Source: DATKUA01 sp965602675
Lineage (GTDB): Bacteria; Acidobacteriota; DATKUA01
Assembly (NCBI GenBank): GCA_965602675.1
Contig: CBFCZO010000001.1
Span: 1 to 64,000 of the forward strand
DNA: 64,000 bases
Reading direction: 5' to 3'
The notes beneath the pieces are model-generated. The model ran no database searches and was not told the DNA's origin. It saw only the letters and a program-made list of their open reading frames with translations. The stretch's first letter is position 1. Each line of letters opens with the position of its first letter. Of the stretch, positions 25,598-33,617 are shown piece after piece. Position numbers and translations under genes: made by a program.

Positions 25598-27114
25598 TGC
25601 CAAGAGAATTAATTGCAAATGTCCGGCCGTACGAGACCCGTATCGCAGTGATGGAGAACGGCAAGCCGGCTGATTTTTTCGGCGAGAGAGCCAAGAGCAA
25701 TATCGTCGGCAACATTTACAAGGGCAAGGTAGTGAAGGTGCTGCAGGGGATGCAGAGCGCCTTCGTGGATATCGGCATCGGCAAGGATGCCTTTCTTTAT
25801 GTCGAGGATGTGATTGCCAATCTCGAGAAGATGATCGAGGTGTGGACGGACAACGGGGAAAACAAGTCCGGAAAAAAGGGAATGGCAAAAAGCCGCGGAC
25901 GCCACAGGGGGCCGATCCGCGATCTGCTGAAGAAGGGAGAGAACATCTTGGTGCAGGTCACAAAGGACCGCATCGGGAAAAAAGGCGCGCGGGTTACCTC
26001 TCATATCACACTGGCTGGGCGTTACTTAGTACTGATGCCGACCGTCAACCGCATCGGTATTTCGCGCAAGATAACTTCCCAGGATGAGCGATCTCGGCTG
26101 CGCGACGCGGTGCTCGGCAGCCGCGATCCCAGCGTCGGTTACATCATCCGCACCGCCGCGGACCACTGCTCTGCCAAGGAGATCGAGCGTGAAATCGAGT
26201 ACCTGCAAGACCTTTGGAGTGCTGTTACCGCCGCCGCGGATGATGAGAAAACAGGTGTCGGCCTAATCCACTCCGAGCTCGATCTGATGCAGCGCGTGCT
26301 GCGCGATGTGTTCGACCGCAGGATCGCTCGGGTGGTGATCGACGACGAAGACGCTTACGCCGCGGCCGTCAACTTCGTGCAGCGCAATCAAAAGGAACTG
26401 GTTAATCGTGTCAAGCTCTACACCGGCAAGAAATCGATATTCTCGGAGTTCGGCATCGAGGAGGTGATCGAGAGCGCTCTGTGCCGCAAGGTGATGCTGC
26501 GCAGCGGCGGCCACATCGTCATCCAGCAGACAGAGGCGCTGGTCTCGATCGATGTCAACACCGGGCGTTACGTAGGCACCAAGAGCCTTGAGGACACCGC
26601 ACTAAGGACTAACCTCGATGCAGTGCGCGAGATTGTCAACCAGATCCGGATTCGAGACCTTGGCGGCATACTCGTCATCGATTTTATCGATATGGAGAAG
26701 AAGGCCAACCGCGACACCCTCATCGAACGCTTCAATAAAGAGCTAATGAAGGACAAGGCCGAAAGGACAGTTCTGAAGATCAACGAGTTCGGGCTGATCG
26801 CGATGACCCGCAAGCGCACGCGCAAAAGCCTTGAACGCATGAGCACCAAGCCGTGCCCCTACTGCGACGGAACCGCCGTAGTCAAGAATCACGAGACGGT
26901 ATCCTGCGAGGTTCTGCGCGAGCTGGAAAAGATTGCCCAGGAGGGCGTGCGCGGCAACCTGCGTGTGGTGGCTCACCCCGAGGTGTCGGAATATCTTGCG
27001 GGGGAAATGTCTCAATACATTGATGAGATCCGCAAGTCTTACAAATTCGAGGTCAGCCTGCTCGCCGACGAGCATTTCCATCACGAGCAGTTCGACATTT
27101 TCGAAGAGGGATGA
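25597..27114 (+). CDS. rng: Ribonuclease E/G family endoribonuclease
   Basis: This 505-residue single-strand-specific endoribonuclease is close to RNase G in length and lacks the long C-terminal scaffold of RNase E. It contains an S1 domain (about 35-125, VGNIYKGKVVKVLQGMQSAFV in parts: GNIYKGKVVKVL) with a Lys/Gly/Arg-rich insertion (KSGKKGMAKSRGRHRG). An RNase H-like core carries the magnesium-binding acidic residues in SIDVNTGRY and GGILVIDFIDM, and a zinc-link motif CPYC is present near residue 420. The role is rRNA maturation and mRNA turnover. It overlaps the upstream radical SAM gene by one base and the downstream glycosyltransferase by four, so all three are cotranscribed. Confidence 0.95.
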   Translation: MPRELIANVRPYETRIAVMENGKPADFFGERAKSNIVGNIYKGKVVKVLQGMQSAFVDIGIGKDAFLYVEDVIANLEKMIEVWTDNGENKSGKKGMAKSRGRHRGPIRDLLKKGENILVQVTKDRIGKKGARVTSHITLAGRYLVLMPTVNRIGISRKITSQDERSRLRDAVLGSRDPSVGYIIRTAADHCSAKEIEREIEYLQDLWSAVTAAADDEKTGVGLIHSELDLMQRVLRDVFDRRIARVVIDDEDAYAAAVNFVQRNQKELVNRVKLYTGKKSIFSEFGIEEVIESALCRKVMLRSGGHIVIQQTEALVSIDVNTGRYVGTKSLEDTALRTNLDAVREIVNQIRIRDLGGILVIDFIDMEKKANRDTLIERFNKELMKDKAERTVLKINEFGLIAMTRKRTRKSLERMSTKPCPYCDGTAVVKNHETVSCEVLRELEKIAQEGVRGNLRVVAHPEVSEYLAGEMSQYIDEIRKSYKFEVSLLADEHFHHEQFDIFEEG

Positions 27115-28286
27115 GACGCCTCGCTATTGTGGTGCAGCGTTACGGTACCGAGATTACCGGCGGCGCCGAGCTGCACAGCCGCTGGGTCGCCGACAAACTG
27201 CGCGGCCGTTTCGAAACCACTGTTTTTACTACAACTGCGCTGGACTACATCACCTGGGAGAATCACTTTCCGCCCGGCATTCAAAACGTTCAGGGCATTG
27301 AGGTGCGGCGCTTCCCGATTGAAAGCCGGCGCGACATGGAGACGTTCGACCGCTATAGCTCATGGCTCTTCAACGAGATGCATCGCGACGCTGATGAGGA
27401 GCGTTGGCTGCGTATGCAGGGGCCCGTCTCTCCAGCGCTGATCGAGGCGATCCGCCGCGAAAAGAACCGCTTCGATATTTTCTTCTTCTTCACCTATCTC
27501 TACTACACTACCGCCAAGGGAATCATCGAGATCGGCGACAAGGCGGTCATGCTTCCCACAGCCCACGACGAGCTCGCACTTAAGCTGTGCCTCTACGATC
27601 AAGTGTTCGCCGCACCGAGCGGCTTCCTGCTCAACACCAAGCCCGAGCACGACCTGATCGACCGCCGCTTCGGCCTGGGGCATCGCCCACGCAGCATCGT
27701 CGGCATGGGCGTCGACCTGCAGGGTGAAATCGACGTCGAGGAGGTAATCTCGCGATTCGACATTCCGCGCCCTTACGCGCTTACGTTCGGCCGAATCAGC
27801 TACGGCAAGGGGCACGACCTGATCTTCCGCCACTACCCCAGCGATCGGTCGGATATGCACCTAGTAGCCTTCGGCTTAACCGAGATGGAAATCCCCGACG
27901 ATCCGCAAATACACTACCTCGGAAGAGTGAGCGACGAAGAGCGCTGGGCTTTGATCGCAGGGGCGGCTTTCACCATTCATCCGTCGCTCTACGAAAGCCT
28001 CTCGCTGGCGTTGCTGGAGAGCTGGGGTGTCGGCGTGCCGGCACTGGTCAACGGTGATTGCGCCGTCCTGCGCGATCACGTCGAGACCTGCGGCGGTGGT
28101 CTGTATTATCGTGGCGGGCACGTAGAGTTTATCGAGCGCTACCTCGATCTTGCGGGGATGAGCGACGCGGAGCGCAAACAGATGGGCACGGCGGGACGCG
28201 AGTACGTGCTGGCAAATTACGAGGCGGGGGAGGTGGCGCGGCGGTACGGCGATTTCCTCGAGAGAATGATAGATTACAGGAATTGA
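27111..28286 (+). CDS. Glycosyltransferase family 4
   Basis: The 391-residue cytoplasmic GT-B enzyme has an N-terminal Rossmann domain starting with a glycine-rich loop (GTEITGGAELHSRWV) and a C-terminal nucleotide-sugar domain. The latter carries the retaining GT4 E-x7-E signature (YESLSLALLESWGVGVPAL) and ALTFGRISYGKGHD, a common donor-binding segment. It would transfer a sugar from a nucleotide donor, probably for a surface polysaccharide or glycolipid. It follows rng with a four-base overlap, which is not a common pairing, so the operon link may be only transcriptional convenience. The acceptor and donor are unknown. Confidence 0.88.
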   Translation: MRRLAIVVQRYGTEITGGAELHSRWVADKLRGRFETTVFTTTALDYITWENHFPPGIQNVQGIEVRRFPIESRRDMETFDRYSSWLFNEMHRDADEERWLRMQGPVSPALIEAIRREKNRFDIFFFFTYLYYTTAKGIIEIGDKAVMLPTAHDELALKLCLYDQVFAAPSGFLLNTKPEHDLIDRRFGLGHRPRSIVGMGVDLQGEIDVEEVISRFDIPRPYALTFGRISYGKGHDLIFRHYPSDRSDMHLVAFGLTEMEIPDDPQIHYLGRVSDEERWALIAGAAFTIHPSLYESLSLALLESWGVGVPALVNGDCAVLRDHVETCGGGLYYRGGHVEFIERYLDLAGMSDAERKQMGTAGREYVLANYEAGEVARRYGDFLERMIDYRN

Positions 28287-28301
28287 AGCCCGGGGGTAGA
28301 G

Positions 28302-29909
28302 ATGGCAGACCTGCAATTCAAAAGTCTGTTCAAGGACGAGACGCAGTCGAAGAAGTCGGAGCTAATCGAGGGCGGACCGTCTGAAAAAGGACCGTTCGCG
28401 CGCAGGCGGTTGTTGATCGCCGCGGCGTTGCTGTTCCTGGGTGTGGTTCTCTTTTCGCTGCAGGCGCTCACCGCATCAGAAACAGCTCTGCCGCACAAGC
28501 TGTTTTATGTTCTCTGGGCCGCGGATGCACCGCTACAACCGGATGAAGGCGGCGAACAAATCGAACAACCCGATCCCGTCGCGCAGTATAAAGACGTCCC
28601 GAGCGACGATTTCGCCGCCCGCTTCCAGGCTTTTCTGGACGGTCTCAAGCCGCCGGAAGGGATCCGGCTGCTGCCGGTCGAGCTGCTCCAACTCGAGTCG
28701 CGCTTTATCACCCCGGCGGGCGCGCCACCGGGGAACCCGGACGACATAACCGGTCAGGCCTACTACAGGGTAGTTAAAATCGGGCACGATGATTCCCGCT
28801 GGCTCTTCGGCCTGCTCAGCCAGGGGGACGAGTATGCACGGGGTGGTTACCGGCTCGGGCCGCACCCATATGCCTCCGGCGACGGCCCGTGGGAGATGAT
28901 ACTGCCTTCCGGCGAGAGGGTTGGCATCGCGGGGATGCTGTCTGATGAGGCGTCAGCGCTGTCCGGCCACATCATTACCGTGGCGGATGAGATCAAGCCC
29001 AACGCAGCGCTGATCGTCTCGGGCGGCGACATGACCGTCTCCGAGTTCAGCGAACGCGCAAGCACGCTCGGCAGAGCCATCGGCGACGATTTCGAGCAAA
29101 TCAGGGAGAAACACAAGCTGGTGCCGAGCATCTTCTCCACCGACATGCTGCACCCACCGCACCTCTTCGCGGCAGCGGTGGCTGGCGAATTGTTTTTCCT
29201 GCTCGGGGGCTTCCTGCTTTTCTATCACCTGGTGGAGGCGCTCGCCTGCAAGCCGGATGAGGGGAAGCGGCTGGTGGCCAACCTGATGCGCCGCGCCGCA
29301 CGGCTCGTGACGGCCAATATACGGCTTTACACAGTAGTTGTCGGTTTCGTGATGTTCTTCTGGATCAGCGGCTCCGCCTATTCCTACATCGATCCGAGCG
29401 GGCAGCGCAGCCTGATTCAGTGGTTCCAGAGCCAGTTCTCCGGCGGCACCTGGCCGCTGGGCACGGCCGGCTGGGCCTACTCAAGCGGCAACGTGATTCT
29501 GGCGGCGGCGGTCACGTTCGCGGTTAATTTTCTCCAAGGGACGGTTATCGTCCTTACGTTGCCGTCGCTGATCCCGGTCGCCACCGGCTTCATCTTCAAC
29601 GCCCTGCGCACCGAGATGCTCGGCCTCAGCCTTGCGCCGACGACGCTGATCTTCGGTCAGTCGAAGGTGCTGCACCTGCCGACCATCCTGCTCGAGTTGC
29701 AGGCGTACACGCTGGCGGCGTTTGTCTCCGTGCTGCTGCCGTTGGCGCTGTGGCGGCCGCAACGTTTCGGGCTGAAATCGCGCTGGGAGGCCTATAAAAA
29801 GGTCGCGGTACTCCAGTTCGTCATCCTGCCGCTGGTGGCTGTGATTCTGCTTATCGGAGCGATTTACGAGGCATTCGAGCTAATCGTGCTCGTGCAGTTG
29901 CTTCGCTAG
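28302..29909 (+). CDS. Membrane protein with SpoIIM-like C-terminal domain
   Basis: This 535-residue protein has a cytoplasmic N-terminus (~35 residues), one transmembrane helix (about 36-57) and an extracytoplasmic region of ~230 residues, followed by at least five membrane segments. The C-terminal membrane part resembles stage II sporulation protein M (SpoIIM): SGNVILAAAVTFAVNFLQGT, then LPSLIPVATGFIFNAL and LPTILLELQAYTLAAF, matching the NN..G and HG.lE helix pattern with the His replaced by Pro-Thr. In spore formers SpoIIM acts in peptidoglycan remodelling; homologues occur widely in non-spore-formers with unknown roles. The extracytoplasmic domain is unfamiliar. It starts 15 bases after the glycosyltransferase and is the last gene of this plus-strand run. 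It is convergent with the polyferredoxin gene. Confidence 0.6.
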   Translation: MADLQFKSLFKDETQSKKSELIEGGPSEKGPFARRRLLIAAALLFLGVVLFSLQALTASETALPHKLFYVLWAADAPLQPDEGGEQIEQPDPVAQYKDVPSDDFAARFQAFLDGLKPPEGIRLLPVELLQLESRFITPAGAPPGNPDDITGQAYYRVVKIGHDDSRWLFGLLSQGDEYARGGYRLGPHPYASGDGPWEMILPSGERVGIAGMLSDEASALSGHIITVADEIKPNAALIVSGGDMTVSEFSERASTLGRAIGDDFEQIREKHKLVPSIFSTDMLHPPHLFAAAVAGELFFLLGGFLLFYHLVEALACKPDEGKRLVANLMRRAARLVTANIRLYTVVVGFVMFFWISGSAYSYIDPSGQRSLIQWFQSQFSGGTWPLGTAGWAYSSGNVILAAAVTFAVNFLQGTVIVLTLPSLIPVATGFIFNALRTEMLGLSLAPTTLIFGQSKVLHLPTILLELQAYTLAAFVSVLLPLALWRPQRFGLKSRWEAYKKVAVLQFVILPLVAVILLIGAIYEAFELIVLVQLLR

Positions 29910-29938
29910 CAGACGCGAATTCCACACCGGTTGGCCGT

Positions 29939-31945
29939 CTACTGCTGGAATCCCTCGAACGTCCCCTCGAGAATAATACGGTTGGCGGGATTGCGAGACT
30001 CGCCGATCGAGGTGATGTAGACGCCCGGTTTGTCGACCAGCACGCAGACCTTCTCGCAGATGCCGCAGCCGATGCAGAGGTCGAGGTCGATGCGCGGCTG
30101 CATCACCGTCTCCCCCTGGTCGAACTCCGAGTCGTCGCCGAAGGGGATGATCTGCCCCGGCTGCGCTTCCTGGTCGCTTTCGAATGGGCTGATCTGCCCC
30201 GACTGCAACTCGCCTTCCTGTGTCTCCGGCGCTTCCGCTTCCTCTGTCGGGCTGGCCCACTGGCCTCCGCCGAAGCCGTAAGGATCGGTTGTGGAGACGG
30301 CGTCGTCGCGGGTGATGCGGTCGGCAGGGACGAGATAGATCGCCTTGGGCGAGGTCGGGCAGTGCTCCTCGCAGACGATGCAGGTCTTGCCGAAGGCAAA
30401 GGGCAGGCAGCGGTTGGTGTCGAAGAAGGCGGTACCGATCACGGTGTTGATCTTTGTGCGCACATCCAGATGCTTGATCGCGCCGGTGGGGCAGACCTGG
30501 CCGCAGAGGGTGCAGTAGTACTCGCAGTAGCCGATGCGCGGCACCAACACCGGCGTCCACAGCCCCTCGACGCCCGCTTCCAGCGCGGCCGGGTGCAGGG
30601 CGTTGGTCGGGCAGACTTTCATGCACTCGCCGCAGCGGACGCAGCGCTGCAGAAATTCCTCCTCCGGGATCGAGCCGGGCGGGCGGATCAGCGATGGATT
30701 GAACAACGCCTTCTCTGCGGCGCCTTGGGTTGCGTCGGTCTTGTATTGCTCGCTTGCTTTAAGCAGCGGCACGGCCAACAGCCCGGCCGCGACTGCGCCC
30801 ATAGCGCGGCGTTTTTTCAGGTCGATGCCTTTATACTCGTTTGTCTCTGCAGGGACGGGCCCGAAGCGGAAGCCGAGGCAGCTCACTGGGCACTCGTCGA
30901 CGCAGTGGAAGCAGACGAAGCACTCCGCCGGGCGCCAGCCCTCCTTGAACTCCGGGTCGCAGGCGCCCTGGCAGCCGGCGTGGCAGCGCCCGCAGTGGAT
31001 GCAGGACTCTTCGTCGATCTCCAGCCGGTAGAAAGTGTTGCGCGAGATTGCACCAAGCAGCGCTCCCGCCGGGCAGAGGTTGCGGCACCACCAGCGCGGC
31101 CGCCGCAGGTTCAGCGCCAGCAGCACCACGAAAATGACGCCGATCAGCACAGCACCCATGAAGTGTGGCTCGTGGAAGGAGAGCACATTCGGGTAGGCGA
31201 CCACGCTGTATAGCTGGTCGGCGATATCCATGATGGTCTCGTTGCCTGTGGAATAGGCGAGATCGTAGGCGCCGTTGAAGACCTGGTTGACCACCGGACT
31301 GACGACGACGCTGAAGCTGCGGATCACCAGCGAGATCGGGTCGGCCACGCCGCTGATCTGGAAGCCGAGCAGAGCCGCGGCCAGCAGGCCGAGCAGGAAC
31401 ATGTACTTCCAACGCTGGCTCGGCATGTACTGGTTTTTTCTGATCCGGATCTTCAGCTTGTCGCGCCTGAGCCAGCCGACAAACTGGTGCAGCGTGCCCA
31501 TCGGGCAGAGCCAGCCGCAGAACACCCTCCCCAGCACGAGCGTCACCAGCACCGTCGCGATGCCGAGGGTCATGGGAATCGGCAGGCCGCGGTCGACACC
31601 GAAGGGAAACACCGCCCAGGCCATCATTGCGATGGCGACGGTTAGCGGCACATAGCGCCCGGCGGCGAGGACCAACGAATCCGCTGCACCAAGCCTGGCG
31701 AGCATCCTTGCCACCAGCTTACCTCCCCACACGACCAGCGCGAGCGCGATTCCGAAACCGATTGCGAAGAAGAAGAACCCTTTCGCTGCGATCGTGGCGG
31801 CCAGTGTCAGCAACGGATCGATCTCGAGGAAGATGCGAACCGGCTGGCTGAGAGTGTCCTCCCCCTTGTATTCGGTTTGAACGAGGAGCGCGAGGAAGAT
31901 GATGAAAAACAAGATCTGGCTTGCCAGACGTATCCTTCTTTTCAC
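29939..31945 (-). CDS. NapH/NapG-like fused membrane polyferredoxin
   Basis: The 668-residue protein reads as two redox modules in one chain. Residues ~1-340 are a NapH/NosR/CcoG-type membrane domain with several helices and two cysteine clusters facing the membrane (GRVFCGWLCPMG, WCRNLCPAGAL), then ferredoxin clusters CIHCGRCHAGC and CFVCFHCVDECP. At ~375-395 an internal KKRRAMG plus hydrophobic stretch resembles a Tat-type signal. The rest is NapG-like with CVRCGECMKVCP, CEYYCTLCGQVCP, CIVCEEHCP and CIGCGICEKVC. Such proteins pass electrons from quinol to periplasmic reductases. The terminal enzyme is not in the window. An acidic insert (~555-620) contains a short repeated GQIxPF unit. The start is GTG with AAGGATGA upstream. 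The DUF362 gene precedes it by 47 bases. Confidence 0.85.
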   Translation of the reverse strand: MKRRIRLASQILFFIIFLALLVQTEYKGEDTLSQPVRIFLEIDPLLTLAATIAAKGFFFFAIGFGIALALVVWGGKLVARMLARLGAADSLVLAAGRYVPLTVAIAMMAWAVFPFGVDRGLPIPMTLGIATVLVTLVLGRVFCGWLCPMGTLHQFVGWLRRDKLKIRIRKNQYMPSQRWKYMFLLGLLAAALLGFQISGVADPISLVIRSFSVVVSPVVNQVFNGAYDLAYSTGNETIMDIADQLYSVVAYPNVLSFHEPHFMGAVLIGVIFVVLLALNLRRPRWWCRNLCPAGALLGAISRNTFYRLEIDEESCIHCGRCHAGCQGACDPEFKEGWRPAECFVCFHCVDECPVSCLGFRFGPVPAETNEYKGIDLKKRRAMGAVAAGLLAVPLLKASEQYKTDATQGAAEKALFNPSLIRPPGSIPEEEFLQRCVRCGECMKVCPTNALHPAALEAGVEGLWTPVLVPRIGYCEYYCTLCGQVCPTGAIKHLDVRTKINTVIGTAFFDTNRCLPFAFGKTCIVCEEHCPTSPKAIYLVPADRITRDDAVSTTDPYGFGGGQWASPTEEAEAPETQEGELQSGQISPFESDQEAQPGQIIPFGDDSEFDQGETVMQPRIDLDLCIGCGICEKVCVLVDKPGVYITSIGESRNPANRIILEGTFEGFQQ

Positions 31946-31992
31946 CGGATCATCCTTGTCTCAGGCCGCGCGTGCCACGGCCTCGTTTATTA

Positions 31993-32889
31993 TCAGACGG
32001 TGACCTCTTTGATGTTCAGTTTCGAGAGATCGTAGGTCCCGATTCCCCTCTCCGCGGCGACACGGACGAAGCCGAGGTCGGCGCCGGTGAGGCCGAAGAG
32101 CTCGGCGCCGCGGGCGTCGACGGCCACCGGGTCCGTTCCCGCGATTACAGTCTTGCGTAGCTCTGTATCGCTGAGGCGTCCCCCCTGAGGGCCGTTGCGC
32201 TTGAGAATGCGGTATGCGTCGAGCACGGTCAGCTTCGGGCGGAAGTAGCCGGCGAGATCGGCGATGCCCTCGTCGAGCCGCTGGTGGAGCCTGTGGCGCG
32301 GTCCGCCGATGAGGCCGTAGAGGTTCTTCATGCCCAACGAGAGGCGCGAGAGGCTGTGGTGCTTGGCCACCGGCAGGTTGATCAAGGTGTCGACCTCCAT
32401 GGCGTCCTGATAGACCGGCCAGTTCCCGAGCACGGCGCCGCCCGTGTTTACCAGCTTGAAGCGGCGTACGTTCATGAAGGGAGCTTCGGCTCCGGCATCG
32501 GTGGCAGCCTTGTAGATGCCGCTGCGCGTGTAGCAACGGCGGGCGTCGTTGAGGCTGTTGTCCATCACCAGCACGCGCTTGGCGCCGGCCTCGATGCACA
32601 GCTTGGTCATCGTTGCGACGACAACAGGATTTGTGTTGGCGGCCTGGTTCGGCAAGCGGTCCCAGCCGATGTTGGGCTTGAGGAGAACAACATCGTCGCG
32701 GGAGACGAATCTGCCGATGCCGCCGACCGCGTCGACGGCGGCCCGGGTAATGGCTTCGGGCTCCTCGCCGGTGGCAATGCCGAGATCGGCGTCGACGGTA
32801 GCCGCGGGCAGGAAGCGCGGACCGAGAAGCGCAATACCTGCTCCGGCGGCGGATGTCTTGAGAAAACTGCGTCTGTCGAATTTCTTCAT
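31993..32889 (-). CDS. Tat-exported DUF362 protein
   Basis: This 298-residue protein begins with a twin-arginine signal (RRSFLKTSAAGAG), so it is exported folded, probably with a cofactor. The remainder is DUF362: VVLLKPNIGWD, NTNPVVVATMTKLCIEAG (shown in part: VVVATMTKLC), LINLPVAKHHSLSRLSLGMKN in pieces (LINLPVAKHH) and GTDPVAVDARGAELFG. DUF362 domains are often fused to ferredoxin domains, and here a polyferredoxin gene lies 47 bases downstream in the same operon, a recurrent pairing. The function is unknown; some reports relate the family to iron-sulfur or redox chemistry. No CxxC cluster is found in the protein itself. Confidence 0.9.
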   Translation of the reverse strand: MKKFDRRSFLKTSAAGAGIALLGPRFLPAATVDADLGIATGEEPEAITRAAVDAVGGIGRFVSRDDVVLLKPNIGWDRLPNQAANTNPVVVATMTKLCIEAGAKRVLVMDNSLNDARRCYTRSGIYKAATDAGAEAPFMNVRRFKLVNTGGAVLGNWPVYQDAMEVDTLINLPVAKHHSLSRLSLGMKNLYGLIGGPRHRLHQRLDEGIADLAGYFRPKLTVLDAYRILKRNGPQGGRLSDTELRKTVIAGTDPVAVDARGAELFGLTGADLGFVRVAAERGIGTYDLSKLNIKEVTV

Positions 32890-32958
32890 GATTCGGTTCT
32901 CACGTGAAAAAGAAATCTGAAAATGTTGCTCCGACCCGGGGGGGGACAGGACGGTTTA

Positions 32959-32987
32959 AATATATAGGACGGCGAAATTGCAAGCAA
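32959..32987 (-). promoter_or_regulatory. Candidate promoter for DUF362 / polyferredoxin operon
   Basis: On the minus strand TTGCTT (32987-32982) and TATATT (32964-32959) have a 17-base spacer, about 70 bases before the DUF362 start. The surrounding sequence is AT-rich. Confidence 0.5.
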
Positions 32988-33004
32988 GTAATGGGGATTT
33001 CAGA

Positions 33005-33514
33005 TTAGTTTTTCGCCTCGAGGCCCAAGGCTTCGATAACTTTCCCGGCGACCTCTTCCGGAGTGCCGGTTGAGCAGTCGACGCGGTATTTAGCCCGTTT
33101 GTAGAAACGCTTTCTGTGTTTATACAGGCGCGCCAACTCCATGGGATCGGAGAACAACGGCCTGACGCCGGGCGTGCGTGCGCAGCGCTCGAGGCAGATC
33201 TCCAGCGGGCAATCGACCCAGACCGAATCGGTGAATGAATTGATTATTGCGATGTTCTCATCGGTTGTGAAAGCCCCTCCGCCGACCGACAGGACCATGT
33301 CGCCGCTTTTCAGCGAATGGAGGACCTCTCGCTCGCGGCGGCGAAAGTGATCTTCGCCCTCTTCGGAGAAAACACGGCCGACGGTTTTGCCCTCGAGCCG
33401 CTCGATCTCCTTGTCGAGGTCAATTAGCGGCAGGCCCAGCTTTTCGGATAAAACCTTACCGACTTCGGTCTTGCCGGCTCCCATGAAACCGACTAGAACG
33501 ATGGCCTTAGTCAA
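33005..33514 (-). CDS. aroK: Shikimate kinase
   Basis: The enzyme phosphorylates shikimate at the 3-hydroxyl using ATP, the fifth step of aromatic amino acid synthesis. The 169-residue form from a TTG start at 33514 is preferred over a 188-residue form: AAGGAG lies eight bases before the TTG, and the product then begins TKAIVLVGFMGAGKT, the normal family N-terminus. Walker A is GFMGAGKT, the shikimate-binding Asp lies in LIDLDKEIE, Arg residues in HFRRREREVL, and the GGG loop is VGGGAF. The lid segment with PGVRPLF is present. No other aro gene is close, so it is an isolated pathway gene between the DUF362 operon and the NSS symporter genes. Confidence 0.95.
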   Translation of the reverse strand: MTKAIVLVGFMGAGKTEVGKVLSEKLGLPLIDLDKEIERLEGKTVGRVFSEEGEDHFRRREREVLHSLKSGDMVLSVGGGAFTTDENIAIINSFTDSVWVDCPLEICLERCARTPGVRPLFSDPMELARLYKHRKRFYKRAKYRVDCSTGTPEEVAGKVIEALGLEAKN

Positions 33515-33617
33515 CGCAAAATCTCCTTCAGGTGTTCGTAGAATTCGGGACAGGATACTTTGACGCAGCACGGATCGTCAAAGGTCAATTACGTTTTTGC
33601 GCAACACAGCCTGAGGG

